Of a stretch of 44,348 nucleotides of DNA, positions 37,716 to 44,348 are shown in pieces; position 1 is the stretch's first letter; every line of letters begins with the position of its first letter. Origin of the DNA: Rhodoglobus sp. (lineage in GTDB: Bacteria > Actinomycetota > Actinomycetes > Actinomycetales > Microbacteriaceae); the NCBI GenBank assembly GCA_025464445.1, contig JAODLY010000020.1:1-44348 (forward strand), in the 5' to 3' direction. Both the position numbers and the translations under genes were made by a program. Under the pieces are notes generated by a model. That model was not told where the DNA came from. It worked only from the letters and a program-made list of their open reading frames with translations, and ran no database searches.

Positions 37716-39448
37716 GCTGCTTCCTCGGCCTTCAGCTGGCTGTTGACGATTTCGGCGTAGGTCTCAGAACTCGCCAGGAGTTCGTCGTGCGTGCCGCGAT
37801 CGACGATCTCGCCGTCCTCGATCACGAGTATCTGGTCGGCATCGACGATCGTCGAGACGCGCTGGGCGATGATGATCTTCGTCGCCGCTTTCTCCGTTTT
37901 GGCGAGCGCCCTGCGCAGCCGGGAGTCTGTGGTCGTGTCCAACGCCGAGAACGAGTCATCGAACACGTAGATCTCGCTGCGCTTGACGAGCGCCCGCGCG
38001 ATCGCGAGCCGTTGCCGTTGCCCACCGGAGACGTTCGTGCCGCCCTGCGCGATGGGTGCGTCCAGGCCTTCGGGCATCTCGCGCACGAAGTCGGCGGCCT
38101 GGGCGGTCTCGAGTGCCGCCCAGAGCTCGTCGTCGGTGGCATCCGGCTTGCCATAGCGCAGGTTTGTCGCCACGGTGCCGGAGAACAGGTACGCCTTCTG
38201 CGGCACAAGCCCGATCCTGCCCCACAGCAGGTCCGGATCGAGTTCGCGCACGTCGACACCGTCGATGAGCACGGTCCCTCCCGTCGCGTCGAAAAGACGC
38301 GGGAGCAGGTTGACGAGCGTGGTCTTGCCTGCACCGGTGCTGCCGATGATCGCCGTGGTCTCCCCCGGTTTCGCCGTGAAGCTCAGGTTGTTGAGCACGG
38401 GATGCTCGGCGCCCGGGTAGCTGAACGAAACGTCGCGCAGCTCGACGAGCCCACTCGCCCCGAGCTCGACCACCGGGTTGGCGGGAAGCACGACTGTGGT
38501 ATCCGTGGACAGCACCTCGGAGATGCGGTCGGCCGAGACGGCCGCGCGCGGGATCATGATCGCCATGAACGTCGCCATCATCACCGCCATGAGAATCTGG
38601 ATGATGTAGCTCAGGAAGGCGGTGAGTGCGCCGATCTGCATCGAGCCGGAGTCGATGCGGTAAGCCCCGAACCACAGCACTGCGACGCTCGTCACGTTCA
38701 TCACGAGCAGCACGACGGGGAACACGAGGGCGAAGAGCCGACCGGCGCTGACCGCGGTCTTCGTGACGTCAGCGTTTGCCTGCGCGAAACGCTCCGTCTC
38801 GCGGCCTTCGCGGACGAATGCGCGGATGACCCTGATGCCGGTGAGCTGCTCCCTGAGCACGCGGTTGACCGTGTCGATCCTTGCCTGCATGAGCCGGAAC
38901 AGTGGCACCATGCGCACGATGATGAGGCCGATCGCGAGAAGCAGCACGGGCACCGCGATGACGAGAAGCCAGGACAGCTCGAGATCCTGTCGCAGGGCCA
39001 TGATCACTCCGCCGACAGCGAGGATGGGCGCGGAGACGAGCAGCGTGCTTGTCATGAGCGTGAGCAATTGGATCTGCTGGACATCGTTTGTGGTGCGGGT
39101 GATAAGCGACGGGGCGCCGAACTTCGACACCTCACGTTCCGAGAACTCCCCCACGCGGAGGAATATCGACTCGCGCAGGTCGCGGCCAACCCGCATCGCG
39201 GCTTTCGCCCCGAAATAGACGGCCGTGATCGATGCCGCGATCTGCACAAGGGTGATGCCGAGCATCACCATGCCGACCTGCACGATGTATCCCGTGTCGC
39301 CCTTGGCGATGCCGTTGTCGATGATGTCGGCGTTGAGGGTGGGCAGGTACAGAGACGCGATCGACTGCACGAGCTGGAACACGATAACCCCCACGACGAG
39401 CCGCCAATGCGGCTTGAGGTATCGTCCGATGAGCCTGAGGAGTTGCAT
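37712..39448 (-). CDS. ABC exporter subunit (fused membrane-ATPase), partner with degenerate Walker B
   Basis: Other half of the heterodimeric exporter, 578 residues. Six helices lie in about 15-300 and the ATPase domain has Walker [17 protein letters not shown]. The signature [16 protein letters not shown] is canonical. Walker B reads [12 protein letters not shown], with Asp in place of the catalytic Glu, and the switch-loop histidine is Gln ([10 protein letters not shown]). It therefore contributes a good signature and a poor catalytic site, complementary to its partner. The gene is 2 bp after tetR and overlaps the next gene by 4 bp, so the three form one operon. Resembles TM287/288 and BmrCD-type pairs in architecture. 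Confidence 0.92.
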   Translation of the reverse strand: MQLLRLIGRYLKPHWRLVVGVIVFQLVQSIASLYLPTLNADIIDNGIAKGDTGYIVQVGMVMLGITLVQIAASITAVYFGAKAAMRVGRDLRESIFLRVGEFSEREVSKFGAPSLITRTTNDVQQIQLLTLMTSTLLVSAPILAVGGVIMALRQDLELSWLLVIAVPVLLLAIGLIIVRMVPLFRLMQARIDTVNRVLREQLTGIRVIRAFVREGRETERFAQANADVTKTAVSAGRLFALVFPVVLLVMNVTSVAVLWFGAYRIDSGSMQIGALTAFLSYIIQILMAVMMATFMAIMIPRAAVSADRISEVLSTDTTVVLPANPVVELGASGLVELRDVSFSYPGAEHPVLNNLSFTAKPGETTAIIGSTGAGKTTLVNLLPRLFDATGGTVLIDGVDVRELDPDLLWGRIGLVPQKAYLFSGTVATNLRYGKPDATDDELWAALETAQAADFVREMPEGLDAPIAQGGTNVSGGQRQRLAIARALVKRSEIYVFDDSFSALDTTTDSRLRRALAKTEKAATKIIIAQRVSTIVDADQILVIEDGEIVDRGTHDELLASSETYAEIVNSQLKAEEAA

Positions 39449-39450
39449 GC

Positions 39451-40074
39451 TCAGTCCTTTTCCGTGGATTTGACTGCCGGCTTGATGACGCCGTGCTCGA
39501 AGAGGTCGACGAGTTCGTCGAACGTGAATGGGATGCTCTCGCCGAATGTGGGGATCGCCGAGGCGAATGTCACAACCCGCGCGAACTGGGCTACCCGGTC
39601 CGGTGCGATGCGCAGTTCGTCGCTGTGCTCGGCGAGCAGTTCGCCGACGATTGCGGCGAAGTCGTGCCTGGTCTCGCGGTTCGGTGGTGGCCCTTGCGCG
39701 CCGATCGCCGCCATCATCCTGATGACGCCGCTGAACCGGTTCTGCAACAGCCGGAAGACCTCGCGCAGCTTGCCGTCGAGCGACAGCTCCTCGTCGATCG
39801 ACCGCAGGCTCGTGCGCAGCGCCAGCGGATCGAGGTAGCGGTCTACCGCGGCGGCGACGAGGGTTTCCTTGTCGCCGAAGGCCCGGAATATCGTGCCCTC
39901 CGCGATGCCGGCGGCCTCCGCGATCTGCTTCGAGGTGACGTCCTTGCCGTAGTCGAGCAGCAGCGGGATCGTTGCGTCGATGATCATTGCCCGACGGTCC
40001 TCGACCGACAGCGGCCGCGCGCGGCGGGAGTCGGTTGTCGGCCTGTTCGCCGCGCTGTCCGTGTCGATGGTCAC
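39451..40074 (-). CDS. TetR-family regulator of the ABC exporter operon
   Basis: Repressor-type protein, 207 residues from the GTG at 40072-40074. The helix-turn-helix VTSKQIAEAAGIAEGTIFRAFGDKETL lies near residues 46-72, followed by a helical ligand domain. An upstream in-frame GTG at 40105-40107 lies beside the operator and the -35 box, so it cannot be the start of the transcript expected from that promoter. With the later GTG, TATCCT ends exactly 6 nt before the start, giving a leaderless mRNA. It is 2 bp before the exporter genes and probably represses them and itself; the inducer is likely an exported compound (inference from family behaviour). Confidence 0.9.
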   Translation of the reverse strand: MTIDTDSAANRPTTDSRRARPLSVEDRRAMIIDATIPLLLDYGKDVTSKQIAEAAGIAEGTIFRAFGDKETLVAAAVDRYLDPLALRTSLRSIDEELSLDGKLREVFRLLQNRFSGVIRMMAAIGAQGPPPNRETRHDFAAIVGELLAEHSDELRIAPDRVAQFARVVTFASAIPTFGESIPFTFDELVDLFEHGVIKPAVKSTEKD

Positions 40075-40080
40075 AGGCCG

Positions 40081-40109
40081 AGGATAGCTGAGTGAGCGCT
40101 CACTCACAA
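40081..40109 (-). promoter_or_regulatory. TetR operator nested in its own promoter
   Basis: A perfect 18-bp palindrome TGAGTGAGCGCTCACTCA lies at 40089-40106. On the minus strand the -35 TTGTGA (40104-40109) and -10 TATCCT (40081-40086) are exactly 17 bp apart, and the palindrome fills the spacer. A bound dimer would block RNA polymerase, so autorepression is expected. The palindrome resembles the half-sites of TetR regulators of multidrug efflux. Confidence 0.8.
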
Positions 40110-40113
40110 GTCG

Positions 40114-41073
40114 CTAGCCGAAGATCGCCGAAATTTCCGCAACCTGGCCCGCGCTGGGCTTCCACGCCGCCGCCGCCACGTTCTGCGCAAGTTGCTCCGG
40201 CCTGGTCACACCGGCGATCACGCTCGTGAGCCCTGGCTGCGCGAGCAGCCAGCCGAAGGTCGCCTCGAGCATCGTCGCCTCGTTCTCGGCACACCACGCG
40301 GCGTAGCGCTCGATGCGGTCCCAGGGCGCGTCTTCCGCCGCCTGGGGGCGCTGCCGCATGATCCTCGTGTCGGCAGGGCGCTCCGTGCGCGTGAACTTGC
40401 CGGTGAGCAGGCCGTTGGCAAGCGGGAAGAACGGGAGAAAGCCCAGTCCAAGCTCGCGCGCCGCCGGCAGCACGTCGTGCTCGGCCGCGCGGTTGAGGAG
40501 GCTGTATTCGCTCTGCGCCGAGACGAAGCGGGCCGAGCCTGTGGCCGATGCCGCGGCATCCGCGGCCCTCAACTGCGTCGCTGAGAATTGGGTGGACCCG
40601 ACGAAGAGCACCTTGCCCTCGGTCACGAGCTCGTCGAGCGCCCCGAGGGTCTCCTCGATCGGCGTGGCCGGGTCGGGTACGTGCTGCTGGTAGAGGTCGA
40701 CGTGGTCGGTCTGCAACCGGCGCAGGGATTCATCGATCGCGGCCCTGATGTACTCGCGCGAGCCCTTCGGCACCCCGGGCAGCAGTCCGGTCTCGAACGC
40801 GTCGTGCCCGAACTTCGTCGCGAGCACCACCCGATCGCGCCGCCCCTTGAGTGCGACACCCATGAGGGTCTCGCTCGTGCCTGCCGGCACGCCATAGATG
40901 TCAGCGGTGTCGAGCAGCGTGACGCCGAGTTCGATCGCCTTGTCGATGACTGCCGTCGTGCCCTCCTGGCCTTCGGTAAGGCTGCCCGGCCTGCCGAAGT
41001 TGTTGCAGCCGAGCCCGATGGTTGAGACCTGGGGGCCGGAAGCTCCGAGCGGCCGGAATTCGATCAACGTCAT
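40114..41073 (-). CDS. Aldo/keto reductase
   Basis: NADPH-dependent carbonyl reductase family with a TIM-barrel fold, about 319 residues. The catalytic tetrad is visible: Asp in LLDTADIYG, the Tyr of the same motif, Lys in LATKFG and His in DLYQQHVPDP. The C-terminal cofactor segment SVIAGVTRPEQLAQN is standard. The ATG at 41071-41073 is chosen; ATG at 41080-41082 (closer to GAGG but with only 3 nt spacing) and GTG at 41098-41100 are alternatives. It is transcribed away from ogt and lies 39 bp upstream of the tetR start on the same strand, with the tetR promoter in between. Physiological substrate unknown. Confidence 0.9.
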   Translation of the reverse strand: MTLIEFRPLGASGPQVSTIGLGCNNFGRPGSLTEGQEGTTAVIDKAIELGVTLLDTADIYGVPAGTSETLMGVALKGRRDRVVLATKFGHDAFETGLLPGVPKGSREYIRAAIDESLRRLQTDHVDLYQQHVPDPATPIEETLGALDELVTEGKVLFVGSTQFSATQLRAADAAASATGSARFVSAQSEYSLLNRAAEHDVLPAARELGLGFLPFFPLANGLLTGKFTRTERPADTRIMRQRPQAAEDAPWDRIERYAAWCAENEATMLEATFGWLLAQPGLTSVIAGVTRPEQLAQNVAAAAWKPSAGQVAEISAIFG

Positions 41074-41167
41074 GCTTCCCATCTTCCTCTTCTCTTGCAC
41101 CCGCCTTCGTCGCGGCCATGATCACCCCATGTCCGAAAAGTGCCAGAGGGACGTCGGATGCCGCGGC

Positions 41168-41173
41168 TACAGT
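41168..41173 (+). promoter_or_regulatory. -10 box of a leaderless ogt transcript
   Basis: TACAGT ends exactly 6 nt before the ogt ATG at 41180, with no Shine-Dalgarno between. The -35 region is not convincing. The spacing equals that at tetR, the Lrp gene and the small FHA gene. Confidence 0.5.
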
Positions 41174-41179
41174 CGCACT

Positions 41180-41695
41180 ATGTACTCACGTTCAACCACG
41201 GCAGAACCCCCCGCCTATCTGCGCCGCATCGACTCCCCCATCGGCCGCATCGAGATCACGAGCGACGGCGACGCCGTCACGACGCTGTCGATCGAGCGCG
41301 CCGGACACCTTCCGTGGGAAGAGGTGCCAGAGCGCACCACCACGGTGCTCGACCTCGCCGCCACGCAGCTCGGCGAGTATTTCGCGGGCACGCGCACGAA
41401 CTTCGACGTGCCCGTCAGGCTCAACGGCACCGAGTTCCAGAGGTCTGTGTGGAACGAGCTCGCCCAGCTTCCGTTCGGCGGGGTCGTCTCCTACGGCGAG
41501 ATCGGCACGTCGACCGGCCGTGCCACTGCCGGCCGCGCCGTCGGCGGGGCTGTGGGGGCCAATCCGGTGCCGATCATCGTGCCCTGCCATCGCGTGCTCG
41601 CCTCCAACGGCAGGATCACCGGCTACAGCGGCGGCAACGGCGTACCCACAAAGGTGTGGCTGCTCGACCATGAGGGCATCGAGCATAGGTCGTGA
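41180..41695 (+). CDS. ogt: Methylated-DNA-protein-cysteine S-methyltransferase
   Basis: DNA repair protein that removes methyl groups from O6-methylguanine by transferring them to its own cysteine. The 171-residue product has the C-terminal signature FQRSVWNELAQLPFGGVVSYGEIG (about 86-109) and the acceptor Cys136 in PIIVPCHRVLASNG. Gly/Ala-rich AGRAVGGAVGANP precedes it as usual. There is no Ada-type regulatory N-terminus, so it is the Ogt form. The start at 41180 is set by the conserved N-terminus and by a -10 box 6 nt upstream; the open frame continues far upstream without support. It overlaps tag by 4 bp, forming an alkylation-repair pair. Confidence 0.95.
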   Translation: MYSRSTTAEPPAYLRRIDSPIGRIEITSDGDAVTTLSIERAGHLPWEEVPERTTTVLDLAATQLGEYFAGTRTNFDVPVRLNGTEFQRSVWNELAQLPFGGVVSYGEIGTSTGRATAGRAVGGAVGANPVPIIVPCHRVLASNGRITGYSGGNGVPTKVWLLDHEGIEHRS

Positions 41696-42285
41696 CGCGG
41701 GCCGACGTGATCGTCGGTGACGACGGGGTGGCTCGCTGCGGCTGGGTCGGGGCAGACGCCGAGTACCTGCGGTACCACGACGAAGAGTGGGGTGAGCCGC
41801 TGCACGGCGACCAGAAGCTCTTCGAGAAGATCAGCCTCGAGGGTTTCCAGGCCGGCCTGTCGTGGATCTCGATCCTGCGCCGCCGGGAAGGCTTCCGCAC
41901 GGTCTTCCACGGTTTCGACCCCGCCAGGGTTGCGGCGATGACCCCCGCGGATGCCGACGCGCTCATGCACGACGTGCGCATCATCCGCAACCGGGCGAAG
42001 ATCGACGCGACCATCAACAATGCGCGCATCACGCTCCAACTCGTCGCGGGCGATCCCGGAGCGCTCGACAGGCTGATCTGGGGCTTCGCGCCGCCGCCCC
42101 GTGGGCACGCGCTCGCCTCGCTGGGCGAGATCCCGGCGGTGACCGCGGAATCGACGGCCATGAGCAAGGCCCTGAGGCAGCTCGGCTATGGCTTCGTGGG
42201 GCCCACCACCATGTACGCCCTCATGCAGTCGGCCGGCATGGTCGACGACCACGTCAGCGGCTGCTGGAAAGCGGTGCCGGCCTAG
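41692..42285 (+). CDS. tag: DNA-3-methyladenine glycosylase I
   Basis: Base-excision repair glycosylase that releases 3-methyladenine. The 197 residues match the family. The zinc-snap ligands are in place: Cys16 in RCGW, His29 in RYHDEEWG, and His187 and Cys191 in DDHVSGCW. EGFQAGLSWISILRRREGF contains the helix-hairpin region and catalytic-pocket glutamate, and GFVGPTTMYALMQSAGMVDDH is the standard C-terminal block. The GTG start overlaps the ogt stop (GTGA), so the two repair enzymes are translationally coupled. It converges on yaaA and shares the CTAG stop tetranucleotide with it. Confidence 0.96.
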   Translation: MTRADVIVGDDGVARCGWVGADAEYLRYHDEEWGEPLHGDQKLFEKISLEGFQAGLSWISILRRREGFRTVFHGFDPARVAAMTPADADALMHDVRIIRNRAKIDATINNARITLQLVAGDPGALDRLIWGFAPPPRGHALASLGEIPAVTAESTAMSKALRQLGYGFVGPTTMYALMQSAGMVDDHVSGCWKAVPA

Positions 42286-43022
42286 ATCACAAGGTCGAGT
42301 TCGCCCGGCGACCCATGAGACAACCGGATGCCCCGCGCCGCGGCCCACTCCAACAGCGAGTCGACACTGCCGTGGTCGATCCCGCTCTCGATCACCGCCC
42401 TGGTGAACTCCCCCTTGCCCTTCTTATTGAAATGGCTGAGCGCGGTGCGCCTGCCTGCCTCATCTTCGGCGAGCACGCGCAGGTACCACGCAGACGACGG
42501 CGCGGGCCCGAGCGCCGCGTACGACTCCGAGCGCAGGTCGAGTACAAGCCCGGGTTGCCCGGCCAGCTGGCCGGCAACCGGACCGGCCCACAGCTTGCGC
42601 AGCGAGACCCCCGGCAACCGGGAGTTGTACGAGAGCCGGTACGCCGGGATCAGGTCGTCCGCCCGCAACAGTCCGAACAGGGCAGACGAGATCACGACGT
42701 GCTCCCCCGCGAACTCGCGCGATGACGGGGACATGGTCGCCGCATCAAGCCCCTCGTAAAGCACGCCCGTGTACCTGTCCAGCGCGGGCATGACCGGCGA
42801 GGCCCCGAGTGTGCGGTTGCGGTCGATCTCGAACCGCTGGCCGGGGCCGAGGCGCAGGCCCCCGGCGGCGGCCTTGAGGTTACGTGAGAGGGCGCGCAGC
42901 GCCGCGATGGCGGTCCTGCGCTGCGGGGTGAGTGCGGGAAAGCCGAGCGATGCGAGCGCGAGCGACGTGTCATCCCGGCCCCCGTCGCGTTTCGTCTCAG
43001 ACGGCGGCAGAACCAGGAGCAC
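42282..43022 (-). CDS. yaaA: YaaA-family peroxide-stress protein (DUF328)
   Basis: YaaA limits free iron and oxidative DNA damage in Escherichia coli and binds DNA. This 246-residue version starts at a GTG (43020-43022) that overlaps the preceding stop by one base (TAGTG), giving VLLVLPPSETKRDGG, the characteristic N-terminus. Other family blocks are RYTGVLYEGLDA, SALFGLLRADDLIPAYRLSYNSRLPG, WYLRVLAEDEAGRRTALSHF and NKKGKGEFTRAV. The open frame upstream to 43193 overlaps the P-loop gene and is not used. It is the last member of a chain atpD-atpC-P-loop kinase-yaaA and meets tag end to end. Confidence 0.92.
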   Translation of the reverse strand: MLLVLPPSETKRDGGRDDTSLALASLGFPALTPQRRTAIAALRALSRNLKAAAGGLRLGPGQRFEIDRNRTLGASPVMPALDRYTGVLYEGLDAATMSPSSREFAGEHVVISSALFGLLRADDLIPAYRLSYNSRLPGVSLRKLWAGPVAGQLAGQPGLVLDLRSESYAALGPAPSSAWYLRVLAEDEAGRRTALSHFNKKGKGEFTRAVIESGIDHGSVDSLLEWAAARGIRLSHGSPGELDLVI

Positions 43023-43540
43023 TAGGACTCGAGGAAGGCGATCGCCCGGTCGACGTTCACCCCGAGCGGTTCGACCGAGTCGAGGGTGATGCGCCCGACA
43101 GCCGCGCTCGGGCCCGCCCATTCCGCGTAGTCTTCGAAACTCTGCTCCACGGCGTTCCAGGTGAGCTGGATGTGCGGCATGCTCCTGCGCCACTGCTCGA
43201 TCCTGCTGCGGTGCAGTTCGGGGTCTGAGCAGATGACCTCGATGAACCTGAGGGGCTGCTCAAGCCGGTTGGCGAGGCTGACCCACTGCTCCCGTGCCGG
43301 CGCGACGGCGTTGACGGCATCGACCATGACCCCCGAACCGGATTCGAGCACCCGTTCGGCGAGGGTCTCGGCCACGAGGTACGCGGCGAGGCCCGTCGGC
43401 TGGTCCGAGTCGATTCCGGCCTGCAGGATCGCGGCCTCGATCGGGTCGACAGACACCACGGGAATCCCGAGCCGCGCCGCGACCACCTGGCCGATCGTGG
43501 ACTTACCCGTGCCGGGGAGGCCAGCAAGCGCGATGAACAT
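43022..43540 (-). CDS. Small P-loop kinase-like NTPase (AAA_33/zeta-type)
   Basis: Single-domain nucleotide-binding protein of 172 residues. Walker A GLPGTGKST (7-15) follows the first strand directly. SVDPIEAAIL resembles the substrate-binding or DxD region of small-molecule kinases, and VICSDPELHRSRIEQWRR resembles the lid of chloramphenicol phosphotransferase and zeta-like kinases. No antitoxin gene is adjacent, so a toxin-antitoxin role is not supported. The phosphorylated substrate cannot be named. The ATG lies 2 bp after atpC, and the stop overlaps yaaA by one base, so it is coupled to both. Confidence 0.85.
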   Translation of the reverse strand: MFIALAGLPGTGKSTIGQVVAARLGIPVVSVDPIEAAILQAGIDSDQPTGLAAYLVAETLAERVLESGSGVMVDAVNAVAPAREQWVSLANRLEQPLRFIEVICSDPELHRSRIEQWRRSMPHIQLTWNAVEQSFEDYAEWAGPSAAVGRITLDSVEPLGVNVDRAIAFLES

Positions 43541-43542
43541 GA

Positions 43543-43827
43543 TCAGGTCTGGTTGGCCAGTTCGGCGTTGCGTGCGACGACTGTGACCGTGTCGTGCTCG
43601 ACCGAAAGGAAGCCGTCATCCGCGGTTGCCGTGATGAGTTGGCCGTCAACTGTCGTGACCCGCACCTCGCCCCGCGCGAGGATCGCGAGAATCGGCTCGT
43701 GCCCCGGAAGGATGCCGATCTCGCCCACCATGGTGCGCGCAATGATCTGCTTCGCCTCGCCCGACCAGACCTCGTGGTCGGCCGAGACGACACTGACTGT
43801 AAGAGCGTGGGCGGTGAGCTCGGCCAT
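43543..43827 (-). CDS. atpC: ATP synthase F1 epsilon subunit, short form
   Basis: Central-stalk subunit that links rotor and catalytic head of the F1Fo ATP synthase. The ATG at 43825-43827 gives 94 residues (MAELTAHALTVSVVSADHEV). The product is essentially the N-terminal beta-sandwich, with IGILPGHEPILAIL and the strands VRVTTVDGQ and DTVTVVARNAEL. The inhibitory C-terminal helical domain of longer homologues (about 135 residues in Escherichia coli) is missing. It is 2 bp after atpD. An upstream in-frame ATG at 43858-43860 lies inside atpD and is not used. Confidence 0.95.
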   Translation of the reverse strand: MAELTAHALTVSVVSADHEVWSGEAKQIIARTMVGEIGILPGHEPILAILARGEVRVTTVDGQLITATADDGFLSVEHDTVTVVARNAELANQT

Positions 43828-43829
43828 GG

Positions 43830-44348
<519 letters not shown>

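Noticed and set aside
37703-39838. 711-codon plus-strand frame opposite the ABC exporter and tetR
   Set aside because: Shadow frame: it spans several convincingly coded minus-strand genes and has low-complexity composition.
40075-40107. Longer TetR start at GTG 40105-40107
   Set aside because: It lies at the edge of the operator and -35 box; the predicted transcript begins downstream.
43022-43540. Zeta-type toxin of a toxin-antitoxin pair
   Set aside because: No small antitoxin gene adjoins it; the neighbours are atpC and yaaA with coupled spacing.

Overview
The window is a contiguous piece of a high-GC actinobacterial chromosome. Strong third-position G/C, frequent GTG and TTG starts, start/stop overlaps, several leaderless-type promoters, the rip-dxr gene order and frequent GGATGC/GCATCC hexamers fit the family Microbacteriaceae; the genus cannot be told from the sequence alone. 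Genes are packed tightly. No gap exceeds 180 bp, and I see no rRNA, tRNA, CRISPR, insertion sequence or prophage.

Layout. 1-3622 (minus): membrane protease Rip/RseP (cut by the window edge), dxr, a two-domain FKBP lipoprotein and an OsmC-type peroxide reductase. 3662-5032: gabT, followed by a REP-like palindrome. 5170-10679 (minus): an overlapping potDABC polyamine-type ABC importer plus a class III aminotransferase. 10857-11975: ald. 11972-29720 (minus): a 17.7 kb cluster reading FHA, PP2C phosphatase, Ser/Thr kinase with an external Fn3-like domain, 1954-residue Ig-like/Fn3 surface protein, MoxR ATPase, DUF58, transglutaminase-like membrane protein, zinc-ribbon/FHA protein and a two-ATPase FtsK/SpoIIIE protein. 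29804-34676: aldehyde dehydrogenase, divergent Lrp/AsnC regulator, class III aminotransferase and FAD amine oxidase. 34705-35751: an unrecognised membrane-anchored HExxH protein. 35748-40074 (minus): TetR regulator and a heterodimeric ABC exporter. 40114-44348: aldo/keto reductase, ogt-tag DNA repair pair, yaaA, P-loop kinase, atpC and the end of atpD.

How the genes work together. PotDABC, the 31851 aminotransferase, the FAD oxidase, the aldehyde dehydrogenase and GabT together give a plausible route from imported putrescine through 4-aminobutyraldehyde and GABA to succinate semialdehyde. The Lrp regulator and Ald tie this to amino-acid nitrogen sensing. The 17.7 kb cluster looks like a phospho-signalling and envelope system: a kinase/phosphatase pair, two FHA phospho-readers, a MoxR-DUF58-transglutaminase membrane module, a giant exported protein and a translocase-like ATPase. 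The kinase-fn3-AAA-DUF58-transglutaminase core resembles what is called the PFNA cluster in bifidobacteria (from memory). The FtsK-type ATPase, the zinc-ribbon/FHA partner and the loss of transglutaminase catalytic residues are the parts most worth pursuing.

All functions are read from motifs and family resemblance. No alignment or database search was run.
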